DNA of 32,707 nucleotides from Melioribacter roseus (GTDB lineage: Bacteria > Bacteroidota > Ignavibacteria > Ignavibacteriales > Melioribacteraceae): positions 1 to 32,707 of the forward strand of contig DYJK01000032.1 in NCBI GenBank assembly GCA_020723165.1, read 5' to 3'. The translations under genes were made by a program, and so were the position numbers. Shown one piece after another: positions 15,373 to 24,218 of this stretch; the stretch's first letter is position 1; each line of letters begins with the position of its first letter. The notes beneath the pieces are model-generated. The model did not search any database, was not told the origin of the DNA, and worked only from the letters and a program-made list of their open reading frames with translations.

Positions 15373-16479
15373 ATGCTGATCGATAAAATTGAACTTTACC
15401 ATGTAAAATTAAAATTGACCTCACCATTTGTAACATCATTGGGTGTTGAAACCGATGTGGAACATATTATCATACGAATTGATAGTGAAGGATTAACCGG
15501 TTGGGGCGAATCGGTCGCTGAAAGCACCCCATTTTATTCTTACGAAACAATTCACACTGCCTGGCATATTCTTCGAGATTTTATAATTCCACAGATTATA
15601 GGCAAGAATATTCAAAGTGTACATGAAGCAATTGAGCCGGGTTCTCGCGTAAGAGGACATATGATGGCTAAAGCCGGCATGGAAGCTGCGATTTGGGATT
15701 TGTTCGCTAAAGCAGAAAATGTTTCGTTATCTAAAACGTTAGGAGGCACACGGGATAGAATCGATGTTGGCGTAAGCATCGGTATTCAATCTGATACAAC
15801 AGAATTAATTAAAAAGACCGATGGATATTTAAAGGAAGGATACAAACGAATTAAAATTAAAATAGCACCGGGAAAAGATTTGCAATATGTGTCAGTTTTA
15901 CGAAAAGAATTTCCCGAAATATTATTACAAGTAGATGCAAACTCTGCCTACACTCTTGATGATCTTAATTTGTTCAAAACTATGGATCAGTATAATCTTT
16001 TGTTAATCGAACAACCATTAGGGCATAACGATATATTTGATCATTCCAAATTACAGCGTGCAATAAGAACGCCGATTTGCCTCGATGAAAGTATCCATTC
16101 GTTGGCTGATACGCGTGCGGCGATTGAATTGGACAGTTGCAGAATCATAAATATAAAACCGGGACGTGTGGGAGGATTCACAGAGGCAAAATTGATTCAT
16201 GATTATTGTCAATCACAAAACATTCCGGTATGGCATGGCGGCATGCTGGAATCAGGTATTGGTCGAGCCGGGAATGCTGCACTTGCCTCGCTTCCAAATT
16301 TTACTCTGCCCGGTGATATATCCGCCAGCAAAAGATATTACAAAGAAGATATTGTCTATCCGGAATTTGCCATTACACCGGATGGAAAGATAACCGTTCC
16401 TACCAAACCCGGGATCGGTGTTGAAGTTTTATTAGATAAATTGGAAAAGGTAACTGTTGCCAAAGAATCATTTCGGTAA
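15373..16479 (+). CDS. menC: Enolase-superfamily enzyme, o-succinylbenzoate synthase / N-acylamino acid racemase type
   Basis: The 368-residue protein carries all the active-site residues of the muconate-lactonising subgroup: Lys161 and Lys163 (KIKIAPG), metal ligands Asp188 (VDANSAY), Glu213 (IEQPL) and Asp238 (LDES), and Lys262 (INIKPGRVGG). The block VWHGGMLESGIGRAGNAALA and PGDISASKRYYKEDI is characteristic of the OSBS/NSAR branch. OSBS makes o-succinylbenzoate for menaquinone; some relatives racemise N-acylamino acids, and sequence alone rarely separates them. No other menaquinone gene is in the window, so context does not decide. It is probably co-transcribed with the mutase gene, 26 bp upstream. 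Its stop lies only 2 bp from the convergent typA stop. Confidence 0.88.
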   Translation: MLIDKIELYHVKLKLTSPFVTSLGVETDVEHIIIRIDSEGLTGWGESVAESTPFYSYETIHTAWHILRDFIIPQIIGKNIQSVHEAIEPGSRVRGHMMAKAGMEAAIWDLFAKAENVSLSKTLGGTRDRIDVGVSIGIQSDTTELIKKTDGYLKEGYKRIKIKIAPGKDLQYVSVLRKEFPEILLQVDANSAYTLDDLNLFKTMDQYNLLLIEQPLGHNDIFDHSKLQRAIRTPICLDESIHSLADTRAAIELDSCRIINIKPGRVGGFTEAKLIHDYCQSQNIPVWHGGMLESGIGRAGNAALASLPNFTLPGDISASKRYYKEDIVYPEFAITPDGKITVPTKPGIGVEVLLDKLEKVTVAKESFR

Positions 16480-16481
16480 AT

Positions 16482-18305
16482 CTAATTTTTCTTCTCAGTT
16501 TCCATCCTACTCAAATTAAATCTCTTTCTTTCATTTGAATCTAAATATAGTTTTCTTAATCGAATCGATTTTGGAGTCACTTCAACCATCTCATCATCCT
16601 GAACATATTCCAAAGCTTCTTCAAGTGTGAATTTGATCGGCGGTACAAGTTTAATCGCTTTATCGGAACCGGAAGCTCTCATGTTAGTTAATTTTTTGCC
16701 TCGCTGAATATTCACTTCTATATCATTTTCTTTACTGTGTTCACCGATAATCTGACCTTTGTAAACAACATCACCCGGCTCAATAAAAAATTTGCCCCTA
16801 TCCTGGAGTGAATCAATGGCATATGCTGTTGAGGGACCATTATCCATAGAAATTAAAACACCGTTTGTGTTCTTGCCTATTATACCTTTAAAATATTCAT
16901 ATTGATAAAATCTATGATGCATTACTGCTTCACCTGAAGTAGCGGTTAATACTTTTGTACGGAGCCCCATAATTCCACGCGATGGGATATGGAATTCGAG
17001 TTTGTTCATATTACCTTTATTTTCCATCTTGATCAATTCACCTCTTCGCTGCCCTACAAGTTCTATAACTTTCCCGGCATAATCAGCCGGAACATCAACA
17101 ACAAGAATTTCAATCGGCTCTGCTTTCTTGCCATTTATTTCTTTATAGATAACTCTTGGCTCGCGTATTTGCAGTTCGTAACCTTCTCTTCTCATATTTT
17201 CAATAAGAATTGATAAATGAAGAATCCCTCTCCCGGAAACTTTGTATGCATCCGGAGAATTTGTTTCGTGAACACGGAGAGCAACATTATGCTCTAATTC
17301 TTTGTAGAGCCGGTCACGAAGCTGCCGTGATGTTACGAACTTTCCCTCCTTTCCGTAAAATGGAGAATTGTTCACGGTAAAAGTCATACTAATAGTAGGT
17401 TCATCGATCGAAATAATTGGAAGTGGCTCGGGATTTTCAGCATCAGAAATTGTATCGCCAATATCAACATCTTCAATTCCAACAATAGCACAGATATCAC
17501 CGGCTTGTACTTCGTCAACTTCCACTCTGTTCAATCCGTCAAAGATAAAAAGCTGCCGCAACACAACCGGGTGAACTGAGCCATCCCTTTTTATGATCGA
17601 AAGTTTATCTGTCTTTTTTAATGTCCCTCTAAATACTCTCCCGATACCGATACGGCCAACGTAATCATTATAATCCAATGTTGTAATCTGCATTTGAGTA
17701 TCGCCATCACTAACAGACGGAGAAGGAATTTTTTCCGTGATCATTTCGAGAAGCGGAGTTAGATCTTCACGCGGATCATCTAAATTTTTTACTGCCCATC
17801 CATCTCTTCCGCTTGCATACACATATGCAAAATCGAGTTGATTTTCGTTTGCATCTAATTCAATAAAGAGATCATAAATTTCGTCTAATACTTCAAGCGG
17901 ACGATTATCCGGTCGGTCAATCTTATTTATTACAACAATCGGTTTAAGGTGAAGCGATAGCGCCTTCTCCAAAACAAAACGTGTCTGCGGCATCGGTCCT
18001 TCGAATGAATCAACAAGAAGCAGAACACCATCTGCCATTTTTAGTACACGTTCTACTTCGCCGCCAAAATCGGCATGACCGGGAGTATCAATCAAGTTTA
18101 TTTTAAAATTCTTGTAAGGTATGCTGATATTCTTGGCAAGGATTGTTATTCCCCTTTCTCTTTCGAGATCGTTGGAATCTAAAAATCTTTCCCGTACTAC
18201 CTGGTTGTTCCTAAACACGTGGCATTGTTTAAGTATTTGATCTACAAGGGTCGTCTTCCCATGATCAACGTGAGCAATTATTGCTATGTTACGTATATCT
18301 TTCAT
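16482..18305 (-). CDS. typA: Ribosome-associated GTPase TypA/BipA
   Basis: This translational GTPase binds 70S ribosomes and supports ribosome assembly and stress or cold adaptation. The 607-residue length is typical. The GTPase motifs are the P-loop [10 protein letters not shown] near 12-21, the switch II block [14 protein letters not shown], and [10 protein letters not shown]. Elongation-factor-like beta-barrel and alpha-beta domains follow, and the C-terminal part contains [20 protein letters not shown], diagnostic of TypA rather than EF-G or LepA. ATG at 18305 has AAGGAGA 3-4 nt upstream. The gene ends 2 bp from the convergent menC-like gene with no room for a terminator between them, so the two transcripts probably overlap. 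Confidence 0.97.
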   Translation of the reverse strand: MKDIRNIAIIAHVDHGKTTLVDQILKQCHVFRNNQVVRERFLDSNDLERERGITILAKNISIPYKNFKINLIDTPGHADFGGEVERVLKMADGVLLLVDSFEGPMPQTRFVLEKALSLHLKPIVVINKIDRPDNRPLEVLDEIYDLFIELDANENQLDFAYVYASGRDGWAVKNLDDPREDLTPLLEMITEKIPSPSVSDGDTQMQITTLDYNDYVGRIGIGRVFRGTLKKTDKLSIIKRDGSVHPVVLRQLFIFDGLNRVEVDEVQAGDICAIVGIEDVDIGDTISDAENPEPLPIISIDEPTISMTFTVNNSPFYGKEGKFVTSRQLRDRLYKELEHNVALRVHETNSPDAYKVSGRGILHLSILIENMRREGYELQIREPRVIYKEINGKKAEPIEILVVDVPADYAGKVIELVGQRRGELIKMENKGNMNKLEFHIPSRGIMGLRTKVLTATSGEAVMHHRFYQYEYFKGIIGKNTNGVLISMDNGPSTAYAIDSLQDRGKFFIEPGDVVYKGQIIGEHSKENDIEVNIQRGKKLTNMRASGSDKAIKLVPPIKFTLEEALEYVQDDEMVEVTPKSIRLRKLYLDSNERKRFNLSRMETEKKN

Positions 18306-18324
18306 TTATCTCCTTATTAGATTT

Positions 18325-18416
18325 CTCCCTCCTTCTCTTCGACAAGACTTCGACTAGCGACTCGACCGAGCTCGTCGAGGTCTCAGTCGAGTGCTCAGAG
18401 TGACGGAGGGGGAATT
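18325..18416. repeat. CACTCTGAGC/GTCGAAG interspersed element, copy 2 (long form)
   Basis: On the minus strand this reads from CCCCCTCCGTCACTCTGAGC to TCGAAGAGAAGGAGGGAG, matching 4985-5040 in inverted orientation. Roughly 30 extra bases, rich in CGA/TCG palindromes such as CTCGACCGAG and CTCGTCGAG, are present in the middle. It fills most of the gap between the DUF58 gene and typA. Confidence 0.7.
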
Positions 18417-18423
18417 AAATTAT

Positions 18424-19332
18424 TTAATTCATCTTTGCTCTTTTTGCAAAGTAACTCATAAGTGCTTTATCGAATGGCTGGTTAGTTTCAATCAAATTAT
18501 ATTCGATACCAAAATTCAAACAGCCGCTCTTTAATTTAGCAAGGTATTGGTTCATCGCATCCTGGTAAGCTTTCTGTATCTGTACCGGCTGCGTTGTTAA
18601 TTGTTCTTCTGTCTCGAGATCAACAAAAATTGCATCCCGGTCAAATCCAAAACTTTTTTCAATCGGATCGAGAATTTGGAAAACTATCACTTCATTCTTC
18701 TTATGATGAACATGTTTCAATGCCGAAACTATAGAGTCTGGATCATCAAAAAAATCCGAGATAATAATTGTTAGTCCCCTCTTTTTTATTTTCTCTGCAA
18801 TATCATCCAAGCACCGGGCAGTACTTGTCAATCCCGACGGTTCAATATTGTTTAATGCTGTTAACAATGTTCTTAAATAGACCCTATTGGCTTTGGGCGT
18901 TAAATAATTTTTTATTTTATCCGAATATACCGTTAATCCAACTGCATCTTGCTGATCGATCATTAAATAAGCAAGACTTGCCGCTAATGTTATTGCATAA
19001 TCAAGTTTTGTTATTTCACCGTTTTGTTTAAACTGCATCGACTTACTGGAATCAATCAAAATGTTACAAATCAAATTCGTTTCTTCTTCATACTGCTTTA
19101 TATAATATCGTTCACTTTTGGCAAACACTTTCCAATCGACATCTTTAAGAGAATCACCTTGCATATAAGGACGATGCTCGCTGAACTCGGCACTAAATCC
19201 GTGGTACGGACTGCGGTGCAGACCGACCTTAAAACCTTCAACAACAGCACGTGCTTTTAATTCAAGAGTTTTCAGTTTAGATATGATTGAAGGATCAAGA
19301 TATTTGCGGTAATCTTTTACCTGGACCGGCAT
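18424..19332 (-). CDS. DUF58-domain protein
   Basis: The 302-residue protein has the DUF58 core: the central motif EFSEHRPYMQGDSLKDVDWK at about 50-69, followed by YIKQYEEETNLICNILIDSS, whose DSSKSM opens a von Willebrand factor A-like fold with a MIDAS-type start. There is no membrane segment. DUF58 proteins usually occur with MoxR AAA+ ATPases and VWA proteins, but none of these is adjacent here. ATG at 19332 shares a base with the stop of the preceding lipoprotein gene (TAATG), so the two are translationally coupled. The biochemical role is unknown for most members; a chaperone or maturation role with MoxR is the usual suggestion. Confidence 0.9.
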   Translation of the reverse strand: MPVQVKDYRKYLDPSIISKLKTLELKARAVVEGFKVGLHRSPYHGFSAEFSEHRPYMQGDSLKDVDWKVFAKSERYYIKQYEEETNLICNILIDSSKSMQFKQNGEITKLDYAITLAASLAYLMIDQQDAVGLTVYSDKIKNYLTPKANRVYLRTLLTALNNIEPSGLTSTARCLDDIAEKIKKRGLTIIISDFFDDPDSIVSALKHVHHKKNEVIVFQILDPIEKSFGFDRDAIFVDLETEEQLTTQPVQIQKAYQDAMNQYLAKLKSGCLNFGIEYNLIETNQPFDKALMSYFAKRAKMN

Positions 19333-19847
19333 TACTTATTACTACTTTGTAATTTCTTTTCTAAAATTTCATCGGGTGTCAATCCAAAATTTTCGAGCTC
19401 TAATTTTACCGAACCTACGAATTTTGATTTTGGATATCTTTCAAGAAACATTTCATAATAAATTTTTGCAGAATCATATTGATCAAGATCGTTGGAAAAC
19501 ATGAATCCCGTTAAGAACAAAGCAAGTTCAGCGGTTGAATCTTGTGGAAAATTATTAAACACAAGTTTATAATTTTTAATTGCCTTATTTATACTTTCCG
19601 GCCGCGGAATATCAGGCACCAATGAATTATGATATAGTTTAGCAGTCTCAAGAAGTGCGAGCGGCGTATATTTCCCACCGGGATCTTCTTGCGCAATTTT
19701 TTCTAATACTACAACAGCGTCTTTGTATTTTCTATCGTTAATATCCTTTTTAGCCGTTTCAAAATCTTGTTTCTCCTTTTCCGGATTTTTACTGCATGCT
19801 GTAAAGAGAACAAATAATATCATAGCCGGCAGATATAATTTACTCAT
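19332..19847 (-). CDS. Lipoprotein with TPR-like repeats
   Basis: The 171-residue protein begins with a lipoprotein signal, MSKLYLPAMILFVLFTACSK, with lipobox cysteine Cys18. The mature part has helical repeats of tetratricopeptide character, for example FETAKKDINDRKYKDAVVVL and YPKSKFVGSVKLELENFG, in the style of BamD/YbgF-type proteins but short. ATG at 19847 has GGAAAGG upstream; an extended reading to 19889 would bury the signal peptide. It lies 63 bp after hydE and overlaps the DUF58 start by one base. Its function is unknown; a scaffold role is plausible from the repeats. Confidence 0.8.
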   Translation of the reverse strand: MSKLYLPAMILFVLFTACSKNPEKEKQDFETAKKDINDRKYKDAVVVLEKIAQEDPGGKYTPLALLETAKLYHNSLVPDIPRPESINKAIKNYKLVFNNFPQDSTAELALFLTGFMFSNDLDQYDSAKIYYEMFLERYPKSKFVGSVKLELENFGLTPDEILEKKLQSSNK

Positions 19848-19910
19848 AAACCTTTCCGTTAAATTTTTCGGATGCAAATATACAATCAAATTGAGGTTCT
19901 AAAAAGGGAT

Positions 19911-20972
19911 TTATTTGAATGACCAGTTGATGATTTCTTTTGGCGTTAATTTCAGCGAATCTCCGCGTGATGTTGAAATTCTTCTCCCGATAGATTCTAT
20001 TTGCAATTGTAAACACGATCTGCAATTCTGCGGTTCATCGGTCATACATCTTCTATCAGGATAAATTTGGTATTGTTCACGGTAGGGACTTGGAGTAAAA
20101 TCAGGCATAACAATATTTGCCCCTGAATTCAATCCCTTGATTCTTCCGTCAACATCAAGTGTAGCAAGAGCCGTTGTTGCCGGGATGTGAACATTTTGCA
20201 ATACTAACCGGGCAACTGCCATAGTTTTCAAAGTAAGTTCAACAGTGCCGGATTTTTTATTTTGATATGGTGTGTTTGGTGATGGAATGAAGGGACCAAA
20301 AGCCGCCATATCGAGATCGAGTTGTTTACACAACAAAATGTCATCGGCAATATCTTCAACGGTCTGCATCGGTAACCCGACCATATTTCCCGAACCAATT
20401 TGGTAACCAATCGTTTTTAAAAATTTAAGATGGGTTATTCTATCACTCAATTTTTGTTTATTGTGATAAACACCATACAGTTTTGGATTTGCAGTTTCAT
20501 GCTTGAGTAGATACCTATCTGCCCCGGCAATTTTCCATGTTCTATATTCATCAAATCCCCTTTCACCCAAACTTAAAGTAATTGCAGCCGGTGTCTCTTG
20601 CTTTATCGAGTAGATGATATAAGCAATTAAATCGGTATCAAATACATGGTCTTCGCCTGATTGCAGAACGATCGTAAATATGCCGAGGTTTGTAATTGTT
20701 TTTGCAGTTGCAATTACTTCTTCGGGTGTCATTCTGTATCGCGGCAAATTAAAATTAGATTCTCTCAAACCGCAGTAAAAACAATCTTGATCGCAATAAT
20801 TCGAAATCTCTATTATACCGCGCAGATGTACTTCGTCGCCGCAGCAAATTTGTCTTACTTCATCTGCACGCGTATATAAATAAGAAATATCTTCCTTTGT
20901 AGAAAGATTCAGCAGAAAAATAATTTCTTCCTTCGACAGATCATCCTTATGTAACAGTTCAAATAAATCCAT
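19911..20972 (-). CDS. hydE: [FeFe]-hydrogenase maturation radical SAM enzyme HydE
   Basis: HydE works with HydG and HydF to build the 2Fe subcluster of the [FeFe]-hydrogenase H-cluster. The 353-residue protein has the radical SAM CX3CX2C motif at Cys60, Cys64 and Cys67 (CDQDCFYCGLR). It also has the HydE-type blocks TIVLQSGEDH and LLKHETANPKLYG. The second cluster motif CX7CX2C is near the C-terminus (Cys309, Cys317, Cys320), as in many HydE. It follows hydG by about 20 bp, a clear two-gene unit. Some homologues act outside hydrogenase maturation, but adjacency to hydG makes HydE the best call. No hydF or hydrogenase gene is in the window. Confidence 0.93.
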   Translation of the reverse strand: MDLFELLHKDDLSKEEIIFLLNLSTKEDISYLYTRADEVRQICCGDEVHLRGIIEISNYCDQDCFYCGLRESNFNLPRYRMTPEEVIATAKTITNLGIFTIVLQSGEDHVFDTDLIAYIIYSIKQETPAAITLSLGERGFDEYRTWKIAGADRYLLKHETANPKLYGVYHNKQKLSDRITHLKFLKTIGYQIGSGNMVGLPMQTVEDIADDILLCKQLDLDMAAFGPFIPSPNTPYQNKKSGTVELTLKTMAVARLVLQNVHIPATTALATLDVDGRIKGLNSGANIVMPDFTPSPYREQYQIYPDRRCMTDEPQNCRSCLQLQIESIGRRISTSRGDSLKLTPKEIINWSFK

Positions 20973-20992
20973 ATCATTCTGCTTGGAAGTGA

Positions 20993-22384
20993 TTAAAAGA
21001 AAACATCCCTTTCGCCGCCGTTAACGCGTTGAATCATTTTTTCGGTTTTAGTTTTCAGTGTTCCATCTAATCCGGCTACTTCTCTCTCTAAAAATTTTTC
21101 TGCTGTTTTCTTAGTTTCATCGGAAGCATAATCAATAACATACTCTTTAAATGTAGCCAGGGCATTAGGAGTGCAGAGCTTCCCGATATTTCCTGATTTA
21201 GCCAATTCCATAAACCGATCGCCGGTTCTTGACGAACGATAACAAGCCGTACAGAAGCTTGGCATATAACCTAGTTCACAGCAGTCTTTCACAACCTCAT
21301 CCAATGTTCTGTGATCACCAAGCTGGAATTGTTCCATTTCATATTCTTCGATACTTTCTTGTGATTCTTTGTAAGCACCGGGAGATGTTCTGCTGCCGGC
21401 ACTTATCTGCGAAACACCAAGCCGGAATAGTTCGCGGCGTAGCTCTGCCCTTTCACGTGTCGATAGAATTATACCGGTATAAGGAACTGCTAATCTTATA
21501 ACGGCAATTAATTTTTTGAACGAAAGATCATCAACAGCGAACGGGGGTTTGTGTGATACCGGTGCGTTGAAAGCCGGTTCTAACCTGGGGATAGAAATTG
21601 TATGCGGCCCTACACCAAACTTCTCATCAAGATTGAAAGCATGATTTAACAAAGCAAGTGTTTCGAATTTATAATCGGTCAATCCGAACAAAGCGCCTAT
21701 ACCAATATCATCAATACCGGCTTGCAGTGCACGGTCCATTGCATATAGCCGCCATGCGTAATCGCGCTTAGGCCCATCCGGGTGCATATGCATATATGTT
21801 TTGTAGTGATATGTTTCCTGGAAACATTGATATGTACCGATACCAAAACTTTTTAGAGTTTTAAAATTTTCAATCGTTAATGGTGCGGTATTGATATTAA
21901 CCCTTCTTATATTGCCGCCGTTAATGTGAACATCATAAATTGTACTTATTGCTTCACCTATAAATTCCATGCTCGATTTTTTAGGATGTTCACCGGCAAC
22001 AAGTAAAATTCTCTTGTGACCTTGTCTAACTAAAAATTCTGTTTCCTCGCGGACTTCATCAACAGTCAGAGTTTTTCTTATAAGTTCTTTGTTGTCTCGC
22101 CGGAATGCACAATACAAACAATTATTGATACAAAGATTAGTAATATAGAGCGGCGCAAAGAGAACCAAACGGTTACCGTAAATTGTTTCTTTAACTTCAC
22201 GCGCTGTTAGGAAAAGTGTTTCTAATAAATCTGGGCTGCTGATATTTAATAACGCTGCACTCTCTTCAAGACTAAGACCTTTAGCAGCACGGGCTTTCTC
22301 AATCAATTCTAATTGCAGTTCAGGATCATTCAGTTTTGGATTTTCCAATAATGTATTGATATACGATTCGTTAATAAATTCCAT
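20993..22384 (-). CDS. hydG: [FeFe]-hydrogenase maturation radical SAM tyrosine lyase HydG
   Basis: HydG cleaves tyrosine to p-cresol and makes the CO and CN- ligands of the H-cluster. The 463-residue protein has the radical SAM triad at Cys85, Cys89 and Cys92 (CINNCLYC). Its C-terminus has the exact CX2CX22C motif (FCTACYR ... GKLC) that binds the second cluster, where the CO/CN ligands are assembled. This separates HydG from the otherwise similar ThiH. ATG at 22384 is chosen because GGA lies 6-7 nt upstream; a TTG at 22417 would extend it by 11 residues. hydE follows directly. About 370 bp upstream are gene-free and should hold the promoter. Confidence 0.95.
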   Translation of the reverse strand: MEFINESYINTLLENPKLNDPELQLELIEKARAAKGLSLEESAALLNISSPDLLETLFLTAREVKETIYGNRLVLFAPLYITNLCINNCLYCAFRRDNKELIRKTLTVDEVREETEFLVRQGHKRILLVAGEHPKKSSMEFIGEAISTIYDVHINGGNIRRVNINTAPLTIENFKTLKSFGIGTYQCFQETYHYKTYMHMHPDGPKRDYAWRLYAMDRALQAGIDDIGIGALFGLTDYKFETLALLNHAFNLDEKFGVGPHTISIPRLEPAFNAPVSHKPPFAVDDLSFKKLIAVIRLAVPYTGIILSTRERAELRRELFRLGVSQISAGSRTSPGAYKESQESIEEYEMEQFQLGDHRTLDEVVKDCCELGYMPSFCTACYRSSRTGDRFMELAKSGNIGKLCTPNALATFKEYVIDYASDETKKTAEKFLEREVAGLDGTLKTKTEKMIQRVNGGERDVFF

Positions 22385-22755
22385 ATAATTCCACTGGGGG
22401 TTATATTTTCCGCTCAAAGAACAACAAGCATACCAGATAATGATTGAGATGAAAAGTTTAGGAAAATGCCCAGTTTTTAATTTTGTTTCTTAAAAAAGAG
22501 AATAAGCTAAATAGGTTATTCTATATTGTAGCAAAAAGGATAGATTGGCTTTTAATGAGAGCTTAAAAATCCAGAGGTAATTACAAAACAAGTTTTAGTT
22601 GTTTCATTTGCAAGAAGCTAATCATACACACTTTTTCCAGCTGTTTATCAAACTGGTTCGTAAAATTTTTTCATCTCCTTTCTTCACTGTATTTATGGTT
22701 TGGAATGACTCCTGACAGCCGAATGAAATATTATTGGGCACTAGAGGAGCAGTAC
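22385..22755. other. 371-bp gene-free stretch upstream of hydG
   Basis: I see no coding region, tRNA or strong hairpin here. The stretch must contain the hydG promoter on minus and the end of the DUF559 transcript, but no terminator or convincing operator could be read. Confidence 0.4.
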
Positions 22756-23151
22756 TCATGGTGCTAAAAATTTATTAACATACTTTGTATTGTTCAATTT
22801 CTGTATTTCATTTTCAATTCTTTGGAATGCTTTATCAGGGCCGCCAAGTAGTTCATCGTTTTTTATTCTAATGAAGTTTATCCCGAAGTTTTCTAAATAT
22901 TCCTGGCGGTCTTTATCATACTTTTTTTGATCTAGTAAATCGTGTATATCTCCATCAACCTCAATAGCTAATTTTAGTCTGGCGCAGTAAAAATCAATTA
23001 CATAACTATCAACAGAGTATTGGCGGAGGAATCTCTCCTTCATTTGTCTCTTACGGAGGTACGCCCAGATAAGCTTTTCACAGTAAGTCATATTCGCACG
23101 AAGCTGTCTCCGTCGTTTTTGCATTTCTTTTTTGTTGAAGTGTTCTGTCAT
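22756..23151 (-). CDS. DUF559 protein (Vsr-like PD-(D/E)XK nuclease fold)
   Basis: The 131-residue protein matches the DUF559 pattern: basic N-terminus, MTYCEKLIWAYLRKR with Glu25, then FLRQYSVDSYVIDFYCARLK with Asp53 and LAIEVDGDIH with Glu64, Asp66 and His70. These acidic residues fit the catalytic arrangement of very-short-patch-repair-type nucleases. The C-terminal RIKNDELLGG is also typical. Members are widespread in bacteria, often as solitary genes, and their function is not established. The start ATG at 23151 has no strong ribosome-binding site. A double-hairpin repeat lies about 15 bp upstream at 23165-23248. Confidence 0.9.
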   Translation of the reverse strand: MTEHFNKKEMQKRRRQLRANMTYCEKLIWAYLRKRQMKERFLRQYSVDSYVIDFYCARLKLAIEVDGDIHDLLDQKKYDKDRQEYLENFGINFIRIKNDELLGGPDKAFQRIENEIQKLNNTKYVNKFLAP

Positions 23152-23164
23152 AACACTGCTCTTT

Positions 23165-23248
23165 CGAACCCACCCCAGCCCTCCCTTTCACAAAGGGAGG
23201 GAGTTTGAACCCTCCCCTTTAATAAAGGGGAGGGCTGGGTGGGGTTCG
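23165..23248. repeat. Double-hairpin palindromic repeat upstream of the DUF559 gene
   Basis: The 84-bp element has outer arms beginning CGAACCCACC and ending GGTGGGGTTCG that are nearly complementary. Inside are two strong hairpins: CCCTCCCTTT with AAAGGGAGGG at 23179-23201 (10-bp stem, 3-nt loop), and CCCTCCCCTTT with AAAGGGGAGGG at 23210-23234 (11-bp stem, 3-nt loop). The two stems are near copies of each other, as in BIME/REP-type elements. A related CCCCTTCTCT/AGAGAAGGGG hairpin lies at 32153-32177. No terminator U-run follows. Confidence 0.85.
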
Positions 23249-23354
23249 AGATTTTTTGCTTTGCCTAATCTATTTTCATCCCATCAGGCCATTCCATCTT
23301 CTACATGGCGGGAAGTGGTTATTTGTTGACAACTTATTATTTTTAATTAAGTAT

Positions 23355-24131
23355 TTACTCTTCTAATGTGACGTTGTCATTCACAAAAATATGCTTTGTT
23401 GATTGATCGATACCATCTGAAACAGTTATTTTCATTTTAAAAATATGCGATCCAAGAATGGCACCTCGCATTCGGATGGCATAAATATCAGTTACCAAAA
23501 TATTGGCACCGACGGTACTCTGATCCCTTTTGTCAAGACGTGCTTCTTCAATGTTTGACAATTTATGTGCGTTCTTAGCTTCTGCTATCGCTTGAGTCTT
23601 TAACTGGATGTACAGTCGATTGCTTAGAGAGTTTAATACTTGTTCGAACGTTGCTTTTCTTGATTCCCATGACATCAGCGAAGTCCTTACAGTTGTCGTC
23701 CAGTCACCTTCAGGGTGCTTGGAAATATAAGTCTGCAAAGAGTTGATTATGTCATTGCAACCTTTTATCCTAACAGCGTAATCTGTGGAATGTTGCATTA
23801 TTGCTTCTGTAGCATCTTGGAGTTTCTGAATGTTGTCAAAATCCAACTTACGATCAATGCTCTCTTGAATTAATACCCTCTTGATTCGCCAACTCTGCAA
23901 AGCTGACTTGGCAGTTGCATTCCATTCACCCTTTGGATTGTTTTTTATGAACTCATCCAAAGCCTTGATAACATCATCGCAAAATTTGAGTTTAACATTG
24001 TCATCACCAGAGCTCTGAATACTTTGCTCAGCAGAATTTTGCAATTGTTGGATTGGTTTATAGTCTTCTTCAGGATTCGAGCAAGAAAGTAGAACTATCA
24101 GAAAAGAAATTACAATTTTTGTTGCTTTCAT
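23355..24131 (-). CDS. Lipoprotein with an internal two-fold repeat, unknown function
   Basis: The 258-residue protein begins with a lipoprotein signal ending VLLSC (Cys17). Residues ~29-84 and ~103-158 are a diverged duplication: compare KFCDDVIKALDEFIKNNPKG with KGCNDIINSLQTYISKHPEG, both followed by W, T/S-rich helix and SW. Each unit looks like a helical pair with a conserved central Cys (Cys51, Cys125). The C-terminal ~75 residues look like beta structure (NILVTDIYAIRMRGAILGSH). ATG at 24131 has GGAAGG upstream. I do not recognise a family. A surface or periplasmic location on the inner or outer membrane is inferred from the lipobox. Confidence 0.75.
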   Translation of the reverse strand: MKATKIVISFLIVLLSCSNPEEDYKPIQQLQNSAEQSIQSSGDDNVKLKFCDDVIKALDEFIKNNPKGEWNATAKSALQSWRIKRVLIQESIDRKLDFDNIQKLQDATEAIMQHSTDYAVRIKGCNDIINSLQTYISKHPEGDWTTTVRTSLMSWESRKATFEQVLNSLSNRLYIQLKTQAIAEAKNAHKLSNIEEARLDKRDQSTVGANILVTDIYAIRMRGAILGSHIFKMKITVSDGIDQSTKHIFVNDNVTLEE

Positions 24132-24218
24132 GTTACACCCTTCCAATACTTTTATAATAGTTGCGCCAAGAAGTGGTTTTTGACGCCAAGACAAAAACTA
24201 ACTAATAGTCCTTTTCTC

